A DNA stretch of 64,000 bases from VAZQ01 sp963739385 (GCA_963739385.1 CAVUAI010000041.1:1-64000); one strand, 5' to 3'; shown: positions 9,416 to 17,895, counted from the stretch's first letter. The notes: a model not told the origin generated them from the sequence alone. Translations and numbers: made by a program.

Positions 9416-9621
9416 AACAGGCCACGCGTGATCGTTGCGGCGCGTGAACTAGGAGTGGACGTCTTGACGGCGCTCGCACCGAGGGCACGGCTGCCGCTGT
9501 ACGGTCTACGCTAACCCGCCCTGCGCGCTACAACGGCATGCGCTGCACGAGATCATCACGGTCACGAAGGGCGCGCCGATCGACGGGAGCGAGTGGTGTT
9601 TGCGGAACGATCGGGCGTGCA

Positions 9622-9677
9622 GCCATCCCGGGCGCAAGGCGGCGGGTTACGCCTTTGGCTAACCCGCCCTACGCGCT
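9622..9677. repeat. Palindromic GGCGGGTTACGCC repeat, copy 1
   Basis: The core GGCGGGTTACGCC-TTTGG-CTAACCCGCC is a hairpin-forming inverted repeat preceded by CATCCCGGGCGCAAG. The same ~52-bp unit recurs at 11765-11816 with a single difference in the loop, and a fragment (CTAACCCGCCCTGCGCGCTA) lies at about 9512-9531. Together with the 125-bp element just after it, it fills the otherwise empty 9416-9978 interval. Confidence 0.8.
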
Positions 9678-9685
9678 TATTCTCC

Positions 9686-9809
9686 GTCATTCCGGCCGAG
9701 CGAGCGCAGCAAGCGAGAGCCGGAATCCAGTAGACGCCGGCCCCGTTTGTCGGAACAACACCCGACGCGACGCCGGTGCGTACTGGATGCCCGCTTTCGC
9801 GGGCATGAC
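9686..9809. repeat. ~125-bp palindromic dispersed repeat, copy C
   Basis: Same architecture as copies A and B, plus orientation. Its core is closest to copy A (GTCGGAACAACACCCGACGCGACGC). It sits directly beside the GGCGGGTTACGCC repeat, so two unrelated palindromic families are nested in the same intergenic gap. Confidence 0.85.
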
Positions 9810-9978
9810 AATCGCGGCGACGCGCATGCGGGTCAGTCGGGGGTGGCCCTGGCCGGCTGCACCGTCCGACTGCCAGAATCAGACTGGGCCGCTTGCGGAT
9901 GGGCTCTGCGCCGCGACAATCACGGGCGTAAACCGGTCCCAAATCCGGGGCTTGCGTTCCTCCCGCCTCACAAAATGC

Positions 9979-10403
9979 CTAGGCGGGAGATGCGAGCGGC
10001 TTTCCCTTCTGCACGATATAGGTGATCAGAATTCTGGACTTGGCGTCGCCGGCCTTGCCGCCCGCATGCGGCGTCTCGGGCGGTATCTGGAAGGCATCGC
10101 CGACCTTGAGCATGCGGGTCGGCTGGCCTTGTATGGGCAGCTCGAAACCGCCTTCCATGACATAGGCGGATTCAATTCCCGGATGCGTGTGTCGCCCGAC
10201 CGCCACTCCCGCCTCTATGGTCGCTTCCACCAGCAACGTCTCATAGCCCGGCGTTGGACCGTCCGCCTGCGACAAAATCTTTCGCGTGACGCCGCCGCTC
10301 GCCGCGGGCGGCGCACCCTGGGCAGACGCCGCGGTGGCGACGAACTCCGTAATTCCGCAGATCGCACATGACGCGAAACCCGCAATCCTCGTCGTGTGAG
10401 CAT
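9979..10403 (-). pseudogene. Exported cupin-domain protein, N-terminal frameshift
   Basis: The main frame encodes a single-domain cupin with the metal-site motif RHTHPGIESAYVMEGG, followed by PIQGQPTRMLKVGDAFQIPPETPHAG (motif 2). In that frame upstream lies a hydrophobic, signal-like CAICGITEFVATAASAQG but no good start. In a second frame an ATG at 10403, preceded by GGGAGG, begins MLTRRGL, a twin-arginine-like n-region. Joining the two near 10383 (one base short) gives an exported cupin of about 141 residues. Function in this family is not fixed. An internal TTG at 10275 could express the bare cupin domain. Confidence 0.7.
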
Positions 10404-10687
10404 GACGTCCTCCCTGCTCTTCTGTCCGGGTCTCGAGCGCCCGGACTTTGCTGACGCATATCGTAAGTCTTTCAGGATCGAGGTGACAAGGTGAAAGCCA
10501 GCCTCGGCCGCTTCCCGTGATGGAACCGATGACGGTGTTTGCCCGACCGTGTGGAAGCGTGATTCACGCCGGTGCAACGCCTTCCGACCCTCCTGGATTC
10601 AGAACGATTCAGAATCCGCCCGCGGGACTCGCCCGGCCACGTTGGGGCAAGCTGGGCCTGTGTCGGACCGGCTGGACGGGACAGTCC

Positions 10688-11671
10688 ATGTTCGTCATAG
10701 GACGGCGCCAGTTCATATCGTTGCTCGGCGGCGCGGCAGCCGCCTGGCCGCTCGCAGCGCGCGCGCAGCAAACGCTCCCGGTGATCGGGTTCCTGCACGA
10801 GGGGCTGCCGCAGCCTTCGCCGCTGACGGCGGCGTTCCGGCAGGGGTTGTCCGATGCCGGCATCAGCGAGGGCCGCAACGTCACGATCGAACATCGTTGG
10901 GCGGAGGGTCAATACGATCGATTACCGGCGCTGGCGGCGGACCTGATCGAGCGCCGGGTCACGGTCATCGCCGCGGCCTATCTCGTGGCGGCGCTGGCGG
11001 CCAAGGCCGCAACCCAGACAGTCCCCATCGTCTTCGTCACCGGCAGCGACCCGGTGGGAGCCGGCCTCGTGCCGAGCCTCAACCGGCCGGCAAGCAATCT
11101 CACCGGCGTTGCGTTCATGTTCACCCGGTTAGGTCCGAAGAACCTGGAGATATTGCGCGAGCTCGTTCCCAACGCCGCCGTGATCGGCGTGCTGGTCAAT
11201 CCCAACAACCCCAACGCCGGGCCGCAGATGCGCGACCTGGAAGCGGCCGCGCGCATGCTTGGCCTGCAACTGATCATCCTCGCCCCGCGCAACGCCGCCG
11301 AGATCGAACCCATCTTTGCGACCCTGAAGGAACGGCGGATCGACGGACTGCTCGTGACCGCCGATGGATTTTTCTTCGGCCTGGAGTCTCAACTCGCCGC
11401 CCTGGCGGCCCGCCATGCGATACCCGCGGTCTATCCCTTGAGCGACTATGTCGCCGCCGGCGGGCTGATCAGCTACGGCGCCAATCTTGCCGAATCATTG
11501 CGCCAGACCGGGCTTTATGTCGGACGAATCGTCAAGGGCACGAAAGCCGCCGACCTGCCGGTCCTGCAGTCGGCAACATTCGAGCTCGTGATCAATCTGC
11601 GGACGGCGAGGACGCTGGGGATCGACATTCCGCCGAAGCTGCTCGCGCTCGCCGACAAGGTGGTCGAATAG
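10688..11671 (+). CDS. ABC transporter substrate-binding protein (PF04392 type)
   Basis: This 327-residue periplasmic binding protein has an N-terminal GRRQFISLLGGAAAAWPLAA, a twin-arginine-type signal ending at ARAQQ. The body shows the ABC_sub_bind pattern: PVIGFLHEG, ERRVTVIAAA, IVFVTGSDPVGAGLVPSLNR, GVLVNPNNPNA and RRIDGLLVTADGFFF. The start at 10688 is chosen because it begins the signal; the frame runs further upstream without a ribosome binding site. No permease or ATPase gene is adjacent, so it is an orphan receptor; the family is greatly expanded in Bradyrhizobium-type genomes. The ligand is unknown. A truncated relative is seen at 48275-48351. Confidence 0.85.
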   Translation: MFVIGRRQFISLLGGAAAAWPLAARAQQTLPVIGFLHEGLPQPSPLTAAFRQGLSDAGISEGRNVTIEHRWAEGQYDRLPALAADLIERRVTVIAAAYLVAALAAKAATQTVPIVFVTGSDPVGAGLVPSLNRPASNLTGVAFMFTRLGPKNLEILRELVPNAAVIGVLVNPNNPNAGPQMRDLEAAARMLGLQLIILAPRNAAEIEPIFATLKERRIDGLLVTADGFFFGLESQLAALAARHAIPAVYPLSDYVAAGGLISYGANLAESLRQTGLYVGRIVKGTKAADLPVLQSATFELVINLRTARTLGIDIPPKLLALADKVVE

Positions 11672-11688
11672 CGCAACCCGTTGCGTCC

Positions 11689-11844
11689 TGTCGTCATCAA
11701 AAGAAGCCTATTGCCGCATAGCAGCGCGTAGCGCGTAGGGCGGATTAGCGCAGCGTAATCCGCCATCCCGGGCGCAAGGCGGCGGGTTACGCCTTCGGCT
11801 AACCCGCCCTACGCGCTGTCGTCATCAAAAGAAACCTAGTGCCG
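11689..11844. repeat. Composite palindromic repeat flanked by 28-bp direct repeats
   Basis: Direct repeats TGTCGTCATCAAAAGAARCC... occupy 11689-11716 and 11817-11844 (28 bp, two mismatches). Between them are CGTAGGGCGGATTAGCGCAG...TAATCCGCC (an inverted repeat, about 11734-11764) and the GGCGGGTTACGCC hairpin unit (11765-11816). The right direct repeat overlaps the last codons and stop of the NmrA-like gene at 11836, so that gene's 3' end has a duplicate copy on the far side of the insertion. Confidence 0.75.
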
Positions 11845-12597
11845 AGCAGGCGATGCGTCCCGCCCGAGCCAGTCCTCGTAGCGCGTCGGACCGATGCGCG
11901 GGTTGTCGCCCGGGGTGAGGGATCGATCGTCCAACTTTGCGCCGTAGTAGCGGGCATTGACGTCGGTGATCACCTCGCGCGGATCCTGCTTTGCGCGCAG
12001 GAACCGCCGGACGAGCTCGTCCATACGGATTCGTTCGGGACCGGCCAGCTCGATCGTGCCGTTCACCGGCGCCGCGAGCGTGACGTCGGCCAGCGCGGCG
12101 GCAACGTCATCCGCCGCGAGGGGCTGCATGAAGGCCGGCGGGAGACGAACCGTTTGCCCTTCGGTGGCCGCCTGGGCGATGGCGCCGACGAACTCGAAGA
12201 ACTGGGTCGCGCGCAGGATCGTATAGGGGACCTTGGAGGCCTTGATCAGGGCTTCCTGGGCCATCTTGGCGCGCAGGTAACCGCTGTCGGGAAGCCGGTC
12301 GGACCCGACGACCGACAGCGCCACGTGATGTCCCACGCCGGCGGCCGCTTCCGCGGGCAAAAGGTTGCGGCCTGACGTCTCGAAGAACTTCAGGACTGCG
12401 GCGTCCTCGAACGACGGCGAGTTCGCCACGTCGACGACGACCGCAGCGCCTGCCAGCGCTTGCGCCAGTCCCTCGCCGGTGATGGTGTTGACGCCCGAGC
12501 TGGGGGACGCCGCCACGACCTCGTGGCCGCGCTGACGAAGTCTGTTCACGAGGTTCGTTCCGATGAGCCCGCTGCCGCCGATGACCACTATCTTCAT
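11836..12597 (-). CDS. NmrA-like NAD(P)-binding SDR (atypical short-chain dehydrogenase)
   Basis: This 253-residue Rossmann-fold protein starts MKIVVIGGSGLIGTNLVNRL, with the GxxGxxG dinucleotide loop at 7-13. VVAASPSSGVNTITGEGL, VVDVANSPSFED and LRATQFFEFV are typical of the NmrA/atypical SDR branch, which includes regulators and NAD(P)-binding reductases lacking the YxxxK pair. No YxxxK motif is evident, so a sensing or isomerase-like role is possible. The start at 12597 follows GGGAG and coincides with the beginning of the Rossmann motif, whereas a frame 57 bp upstream does not. It is a single gene. A palindrome 300 bp upstream (12897-12918) could belong to its control region. Confidence 0.85.
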   Translation of the reverse strand: MKIVVIGGSGLIGTNLVNRLRQRGHEVVAASPSSGVNTITGEGLAQALAGAAVVVDVANSPSFEDAAVLKFFETSGRNLLPAEAAAGVGHHVALSVVGSDRLPDSGYLRAKMAQEALIKASKVPYTILRATQFFEFVGAIAQAATEGQTVRLPPAFMQPLAADDVAAALADVTLAAPVNGTIELAGPERIRMDELVRRFLRAKQDPREVITDVNARYYGAKLDDRSLTPGDNPRIGPTRYEDWLGRDASPARH

Positions 12598-13059
12598 ACC
12601 GAACTCCCGGGTTTCGCGGCCCGCCACGTCGGGGCACGCGCTGACCAAGCACATTTGCCCATTGTGACAGGCGTATGTCGTCGTCCGCCCTCAAGGCGAA
12701 TGCACTTAGGGACACGACATCCACCAAGAAACCGAAGGATGCTCGACCCGACCCGTATTAGGCATAGCCCATCGACGAATATACGAGTCTTCGAACTCAA
12801 TCTGCTCTGCACCGCCCGACGATTGAGACAGCGCGAGATACCGGGACAAGTCGGCAGCGTGCGAAGTTCTTTTGCCTTGACTAATTGGAACAGATAGTGA
12901 ACACTACAGTAGTGTCACGCATTGATCGCGAGTTCTGCCGGTTCAGCGCTTCGAATTCCGCATGATCGGAGGGACCGTCTCTTTGCAAGCGGTTGACGAT
13001 GGAATTTTCACGCGAGCGGGCGTCGCTGCTGTCGGAAGAATTCGATCAACGGTGAAGCG
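12598..13059. other. Intergenic with a strong palindrome
   Basis: No coding frame here has a recognisable product. The feature of note is the palindrome at 12897-12918. It follows a TTGACT hexamer at 12878-12883 that could be part of a promoter. The rest is unremarkable. Confidence 0.5.
12897..12918. promoter_or_regulatory. Candidate operator palindrome
   Basis: ACACTAC-A-GTAGTGT is a perfect 7-bp inverted repeat around a single A. The symmetry extends to GTGA...TCAC if one bulged base is allowed. Size and symmetry resemble TetR-family operators. No tetR gene is visible within 1.5 kb, so the regulator may be elsewhere or lost. Confidence 0.45.
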
Positions 13060-13320
13060 ATGTATGTGATCGTTCTTCACGAAAGGGTTATGGCGTTTGG
13101 CCCTACGCCCGAGAAGGCGAATGCGGACTTTCTTCGCCGCTACGAATGTTGTTATGAAGAAGGGCCTTTATCCACAACGCATCCGTGTTCACGGGCACTT
13201 TACCGGAAGCTTGAAAAGAAGGCCCGAGACGGGTTCCCTGATATTCAATGTGAGATCGACGCCAGTGGCGTGGCAGTGCCCGTAAAGACGACCCGAATAT
13301 CTCGTCAGTCGTCATCATAG
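13060..13320 (+). CDS. Hypothetical 86-residue protein
   Basis: I do not recognise this product. It begins MYVIVLHERVMAFG and is a small mixed-charge soluble protein (EKANADFLRRYECCYEEG, RKLEKKARDGFPDIQCEID). Four cysteines are visible and there is no signal or membrane segment. The upstream GGTGAAGCG is at best a weak ribosome binding site. Its last 16 bp overlap the 3' end of the convergent zincin gene, so one of the two 3' ends may have been extended by mutation. The composition looks more protein-like than random, but a spurious frame is not excluded. Confidence 0.35.
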   Translation: MYVIVLHERVMAFGPTPEKANADFLRRYECCYEEGPLSTTHPCSRALYRKLEKKARDGFPDIQCEIDASGVAVPVKTTRISRQSSS

Positions 13321-14525
13321 ACGTTGATCTGGCGATCCCGTGGCACGGATTCGGTGCTTCGCGGCGCTCGAAGACGCCGCTCTCGCTCCTTCATATCCAG
13401 ACGGTATTGCGCATTGCGCGCAGCGACCTCGCCGACGAGCCGGCTGGATTGGCCGTATGCTTCCTGCACTGATACGCCCGGACCCATGAACTGCCGCCAT
13501 GAACCACCGGGCGGGTGCCTTTCAACGGAATCGATCATGTGCTTGAGCTCGTGGATCCCGACGTGCCTGGCCCATGGCAGGGTCGGTCCGTAAACGGTGA
13601 GGACGTCGTCAGGTCTGAACAGTCCATATATCCTTTGAGCAGGATGGACGCTCATCACCGAGGGCCAATTGGCAAGATTTGGATAGGCGTCGCGCATACC
13701 TGGATGATCGTGATGCTCATAAAGTGGTGCGATCTTCACACCTTTGCCTCGCCACCGGCCCAGCTCCGGCCGGATTTGATATCCCTGGTCCGCGATTTCA
13801 AAAGTCCATCGACCATCCGCAGCCCGCTCGAGGCCCGTCGCGTGCCAAACTTCGTCAGCCGACCTGCCCGCCGCCTCCATCTCCATCGCGGCAGGCAGTT
13901 TGTTCCACGGAAAGGTCTGGGCCATTGTTCCGCCAATAATCGCCAACTTCGCGGGCGGCAGCCAATCAAGCGCCATGTTAACGGTGCCCATACCCAAATG
14001 AGCTGCCGCCTTGCCATAGTTCCCCGCCTGCGCTTCTTCACTCGCGCGCAAAGTGTCCTGACTCGACTGGACCGTGCCTGAGCCAGGAAGAAGCTGTGTG
14101 AGCGCGTGCAATTTCTTCATCACATCGAAAACGTGGGGACCGACGTAGTAGCGGACGTTTTCATCCGAGAAAGCATCCTGCAACCAAGTGCGAAAATCTT
14201 TCGGCGGTTCGGGTGCTGCTGGCTGTGGCCGAGGCATCAAAACATCGCCAGGGCCATAAAACGGCACACTGGGAAGCGTCGCCGTCACAGGGGCGTCCGA
14301 TACGATGAGATCGCGTTCCTCGGATCCGAGCTTCGCTGGAGGCTTCTCAATCGTTTGGGCAAATCTCCCGAGAAGTCCTCCGCGCGGCATGGCCATAGAC
14401 GCGGGCTGATCCGGAAGACTTGGAGGCGCGGAAGGCGTATGGGCGACCATCAATGGGTTTGGCACCCAAAATGGCCAGTTCTCCAGCGTACGGTCCAGGC
14501 GAAGAGACGGAAATTGATCCGGCAT
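13305..14525 (-). CDS. Orphan phage-polyvalent-type zincin (LPD23-like metallopeptidase)
   Basis: This 406-residue protein has a proline-rich N-terminal third and a helical middle (about 130-210). Then comes GRSADEVWHATGLERAADGR (220-239) running into WTFEI, close to the signature seen in large phage polyvalent proteins upstream of the LPD23 domain. The C-terminal domain has HELKH (325-329), a zinc HExxH motif, and GEVAARN (365-371), which matches the conserved GEvEARN that supplies the third ligand in LPD23-like domains. A metallopeptidase is therefore predicted. In phages such domains ride on injected multi-domain proteins; here it stands alone. The start at 14525 follows GGAGA. The longer upstream frame is only read-through of a palindromic repeat. 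The substrate is unknown. Confidence 0.65.
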   Translation of the reverse strand: MPDQFPSLRLDRTLENWPFWVPNPLMVAHTPSAPPSLPDQPASMAMPRGGLLGRFAQTIEKPPAKLGSEERDLIVSDAPVTATLPSVPFYGPGDVLMPRPQPAAPEPPKDFRTWLQDAFSDENVRYYVGPHVFDVMKKLHALTQLLPGSGTVQSSQDTLRASEEAQAGNYGKAAAHLGMGTVNMALDWLPPAKLAIIGGTMAQTFPWNKLPAAMEMEAAGRSADEVWHATGLERAADGRWTFEIADQGYQIRPELGRWRGKGVKIAPLYEHHDHPGMRDAYPNLANWPSVMSVHPAQRIYGLFRPDDVLTVYGPTLPWARHVGIHELKHMIDSVERHPPGGSWRQFMGPGVSVQEAYGQSSRLVGEVAARNAQYRLDMKERERRLRAPRSTESVPRDRQINVYDDD

Positions 14526-14600
14526 CTTGCTCGTCTCCACGTGTGTGACGGAATAGCCGCAGGCCGGTCGCGCGCGGCGACCGCACAGGTCGGCTGGGGT

Positions 14601-14723
14601 GTCATGCCCGCGAAAGCGGGCATCCAGTACGCACTGGCGTTGCGGCGGGCACTGTTCCGACAACGGCCCCGGGATTACTGGATTCCGGCTCTCGCTTCGC
14701 TGCGCTCGCTCGGCCGGAATGAC
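14601..14723. repeat. ~125-bp palindromic dispersed repeat, copy D (inverted)
   Basis: Same element as 8571-8695 in the opposite orientation: GTCATGCCCGCGAAAGCGGG on the left and GGCCGGAATGAC on the right, with the core TGTTCCGACAA. It lies about 75 bp upstream of the zincin gene start. Confidence 0.85.
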
Positions 14724-15493
14724 AGAGAATTTGACGGCGTGCGGGGCACCGAGCGGTGGCCAACTCGAAATTTTGGAACGTTGCGCCCGAAGGAAACTTT
14801 GCCAGCTCCCAAGCGTGGCAAGGTGGGACACCGGAGAGAGTGTCTATCCCGATCCATGATCTGATGGCTCAATCTACAACATCAGACTCCGCAGTCCCTG
14901 GAATCGCGCCGCGCAGCTCGTGCACGGGCCCGCGTTCAGGTCGAAGAACATTGGAAGCGAGGCATCGGCGATCGGCCATTCGCGGTGGCGTCACGTTTGT
15001 ATGTCGAGATCCCGCGCCGGAGCGGGCGAAACGTTGTGGCCGAATGTTTTCTCGCCAAGTGCCGATGCGCGCGGTCAGGGCCGCACCGAAACAGTCCCTC
15101 TACTCGCAATTTTGGAGCGTGCGCCTTTATACACTTATCACGTAACGTAGTCAATCGCTAATTTCATGGCGTGGACGAAAAATTCGTGCCGGAGACAAAG
15201 CCCAAGCCAATCCAGGACTTAACAGCCAGCAAGCCCCCGCGATTTGTCATGCCGGCGAAGGCGGGCATCCAGTACGCACCGGCGTCGCGCACCGGGCGGG
15301 ATCATGAGCAGGTGCATGCAGAGGCCTTTCGAGCCGACCGTGCTGAATGACCGAGTTCGACCTACCGCAGCGCAGCAGTCTCCTGCCGACGATGGTGTGC
15401 TATTTTTTCTGTCGGACCGCGAGAAGCACGGGCAGAGCCATCTCGATAAGACACGCGGGTCGGCTTGGGCAAGCCGCATAGGTCGGAGGGAGC
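14724..15493. other. Intergenic, no gene recognised
   Basis: About 770 bp. Short frames are present on both strands but none has a ribosome binding site with a recognisable product. A degraded half-copy of the palindromic repeat lies at 15247-15293. The final bases before 15494 include CGGAGGGAGC, the ribosome binding site of the isochorismatase relic. Confidence 0.5.
15247..15293. repeat. Palindromic repeat fragment, copy E
   Basis: GTCATGCCGGCGAAGGCGGG followed by CATCCAGTACGCACCGGCG matches one arm plus the inner part of the 125-bp element (inverted orientation). The other arm is missing. Confidence 0.65.
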
Positions 15494-15730
15494 ATGGCGA
15501 CGGTTACATATGACAAGGAGATCACTGGACTTCTGGTGGTCGATCCGTACAACGACTTCATTCCGAGGGAGGCAAGCTATGGGACCGCACTCGGGGTGTT
15601 GCGGAAGCGAATGACTGCGCTCCTCATATGCTGCAGGTCCTCAATGCCGCGCGCCAGGCGAAGCTTCGCGTCTTCTTCCAACGTCGGCGCAACTTTGCGC
15701 GCTGGCGCAGTCCAATCCACCCAGACGGCA
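15494..15730 (+). pseudogene. Isochorismatase-family cysteine hydrolase relic
   Basis: ATG 15494, after GGAGGGAGC, opens with GLLVVDPYNDFI, which carries the catalytic Asp of isochorismatase-like hydrolases. The frame is then lost. MLQVLNAARQAKLRVFF, the following helix-strand of the same fold, appears in another frame from 15628. After that, similarity fades near IHPDGSVDW. The Lys and nucleophile Cys regions are absent, so the gene is truncated and frameshifted. Intact relatives are about 200-230 residues; an intact but divergent family member is at 34792. Confidence 0.7.
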
Positions 15731-16060
15731 GCGTCGACTGGTTAGCCGCCTTTCGAGCAAACGCTCGCAGGTCTGGGTCAATCTCACTGCAGGCTCATGC
15801 ATCTGGGACGGCATCTCTTCAGTGGCGTTCTCGCTGAAATCCTGCGCGGGCAGGGCCGTTGGTGAGCCCTTCCAGCCCAAAAGCGCTGTGACTTCCGTCA
15901 TCTGTGGGTTGGTCGCGCGCTTGCGCGCCGGCGGGCTGGCAAATAAGTCACGCTGTCCGAAAAACCGACACGAGCCTGTGCGTTGCGGCCGGCCGCACCT
16001 TGCCGAGGGCGCAGGCCGCTTTGTAAATGTCGCTTCAGGGGATTCATCGGGGAGGCGGGC

Positions 16061-16675
16061 GTGCGCTACTTCGCGATGGTGCTCGTAGCGTTGCTGATGG
16101 CTTGGGGGCCTGCTGTCGGACAGGAGGTTGATCCCGCCGTCATGGCTACGTTCAGGGAGTGGTCGCTCGCGCCTCCGAGCCCGTCCCGCGTCTTCGTTTG
16201 CCACGGCTTCGGATGCAACTTCCGCACCGAGATCGCTCTCACCGGCAGCGATCGCGCCCAGATGTCCGCGATCATGGCCTCGGGGTCGGCCTCGGCTCAG
16301 GCCGAAAGGGCTGCCATAGGCCGGACCGAGGCGTGGTTTGAACGGCGCATTGCCCCCATCACCGGTACGACGACGCGCGTCGCGCGGGCCGGAGCGCTGG
16401 CCGGCGTCGGCGCGGGCAATCCCGCTCAATTCGACTGCATCGACACGACCAACAATACGGTTTCGCTCCTGCTCGTTCTCGACCAGCTCAAATTGCTGCG
16501 GCACCATACTGTTGCCGCGCCGACGTATCGATTTCTATGGAATGAGGGTCCACACAATACGGCACTGATCAGGGACCGCAAGACCCACGAGCTCTGGACG
16601 GTCGATCCCTGGACTCACAAGGGCAGTGAGGTTCCCGATATCTGGCCGGTCGCCAAGTGGAAGGCGGGCGGATGA
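16061..16675 (+). CDS. Exported protein of unknown function
   Basis: I do not recognise a named family. The GTG at 16061 follows GGGAGGCGGG and opens a signal peptide (YFAMVLVALLMAWGPAVG). The 204-residue product has CHGFGCNFRTEI and FDCIDTTNNTVSLLLVLDQL. A GPHNTALIRDRKTHELWTVD region ends in WTHKGSEVPDIWPVAKW. The paired cysteines near the N-terminus and the single later Cys, together with His and Asp residues, give it a transglutaminase-like or cysteine-peptidase-like feel, but this is only an impression. It is a single gene, well separated from the neighbouring minus-strand MBL hydrolase. Confidence 0.7.
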   Translation: MRYFAMVLVALLMAWGPAVGQEVDPAVMATFREWSLAPPSPSRVFVCHGFGCNFRTEIALTGSDRAQMSAIMASGSASAQAERAAIGRTEAWFERRIAPITGTTTRVARAGALAGVGAGNPAQFDCIDTTNNTVSLLLVLDQLKLLRHHTVAAPTYRFLWNEGPHNTALIRDRKTHELWTVDPWTHKGSEVPDIWPVAKWKAGG

Positions 16676-16836
16676 AACCAGATATGTAGCTCCCGTACTG
16701 ACGTGACGATGAGCAGCCGACTGGCATTTAAACGGGTGTCGTTCAAACACCGAGCCACTGACCACGCCCGAGGACAAGCTGTCTTCCACGTGTTGTGCCG
16801 TTGAAGTGAGCGTGCTTCTGTTGACTTGGAATGTGA

Positions 16837-17895
16837 TTACAGCGTCCACACCTCGCCCGGCTGTAACACGCGGAAGCGCTCCGGCGCGATCCCGGCAGCC
16901 GCGCGCTCGGCTGCGAGCGCCTTGACCGGCGCGTCGATCGGCTCGTCGGTGAGCTGCAACGTGCCGTAATGATGACCGAGCGCCAGTTCCGCTCCGCAGT
17001 CACGAAAGGCCTTTACCGACTCTTCGGGGTTCATGTGCTGTTCACTCATGAACCAGCGCGGTTCGTAGGCGCCGATCGGCAACACGGCGAGCCGGAACGG
17101 CCCGTGCCGCTCGCGCGCCGAGCGGAAATGGGTGCCGTCGCCGTAGCCGGAATCGGCAACGTGATAGATGCGGCCCGCGGGCGTCTCAATGACGAAGGCC
17201 GCCCACAGCGCCTTGTTACGGTCAAGCAGATGGCGCCCCGCCCAGTGCCGCATCGGCGCGAGCGTGACCGCAACGCCCGGTGCGAGCTCGACGCGATCCC
17301 CCCAATCGTGGGCCTCGACGCGGATCGACGGGTCGTGGTCGCGCATGATCGTGTCGTTACCGAGCGGCGTGACGACGCGGCACCCATGCGCGGCCGCGAG
17401 CCGCGACAACGTCGCGACATCGAGATGGTCGTAATGGCAATGCGACACCAACACCGCATCGATCGGCGGCAGCGCGTCGAATGCGACGCCCGGATCGTTC
17501 ACCCGTTTCGGCCCGATGAAACTAAACGGCGAGGCGCGCTCCGACCAGAAAGGGTCGGTCAGAACGTTCACGCCCGCGGTTTGCAGCAGAACCGTCGCGT
17601 GCCCGACAAACGAGATACGCCACTCGGTGCCCGCAATCCGTGCCGGCGGCCGGTCGGTATAAGGACTCGGTGCCCATGCCGGCCATTCGGCCTTGCTGCG
17701 GCCGATGTACCAGCGCAACAGCTTTGCGACGCTATTGGGCGGCGAGCCGTGCGGATCGAAAAACCGCAAGCCGTCGAAGTGATCCGACACCGGGCCGTCG
17801 TAGTAGCGCGCCGCCGTGGAGCGAATGCCAAGACCGCCGAGTCCAGCGGCAACGGCGGCGAGAGCGGTGAACATGCGGCGCCGGGTGATTTTCAT
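16837..17895 (-). CDS. MBL-fold metallo-hydrolase (NAPE-PLD/UlaG-like), TAT signal
   Basis: This 352-residue protein opens MKITRRRMFTALAAVAAGLG, a twin-arginine-type export signal. It has the metallo-beta-lactamase HxHxDH motif SHCHYDHLD (His152, His154, Asp156, His157). Further ligand regions are APMRHWAGRH, HVADSGYGDGTHF and LGHHYGTLQL. The FVGHATVLLQTAGVNVLTDP strand and the overall length fit the N-acylphosphatidylethanolamine phospholipase D-like branch, which cleaves phosphodiesters, though the real substrate is unknown. The ATG at 17895 is chosen because it begins the TAT n-region; a GTG 27 bp upstream is in frame. It is monocistronic. Confidence 0.85.
   Translation of the reverse strand: MKITRRRMFTALAAVAAGLGGLGIRSTAARYYDGPVSDHFDGLRFFDPHGSPPNSVAKLLRWYIGRSKAEWPAWAPSPYTDRPPARIAGTEWRISFVGHATVLLQTAGVNVLTDPFWSERASPFSFIGPKRVNDPGVAFDALPPIDAVLVSHCHYDHLDVATLSRLAAAHGCRVVTPLGNDTIMRDHDPSIRVEAHDWGDRVELAPGVAVTLAPMRHWAGRHLLDRNKALWAAFVIETPAGRIYHVADSGYGDGTHFRSARERHGPFRLAVLPIGAYEPRWFMSEQHMNPEESVKAFRDCGAELALGHHYGTLQLTDEPIDAPVKALAAERAAAGIAPERFRVLQPGEVWTL

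Noticed and set aside
8571..9809. Possible CRISPR array
   Set aside because: Repeats are ~125 bp, irregularly spaced and palindromic, with no regular spacers; no cas genes in the window.
14526..14831. 102-residue N-terminal extension of the zincin
   Set aside because: It is read-through of the palindromic repeat copy D; a good ribosome binding site marks 14525 instead.
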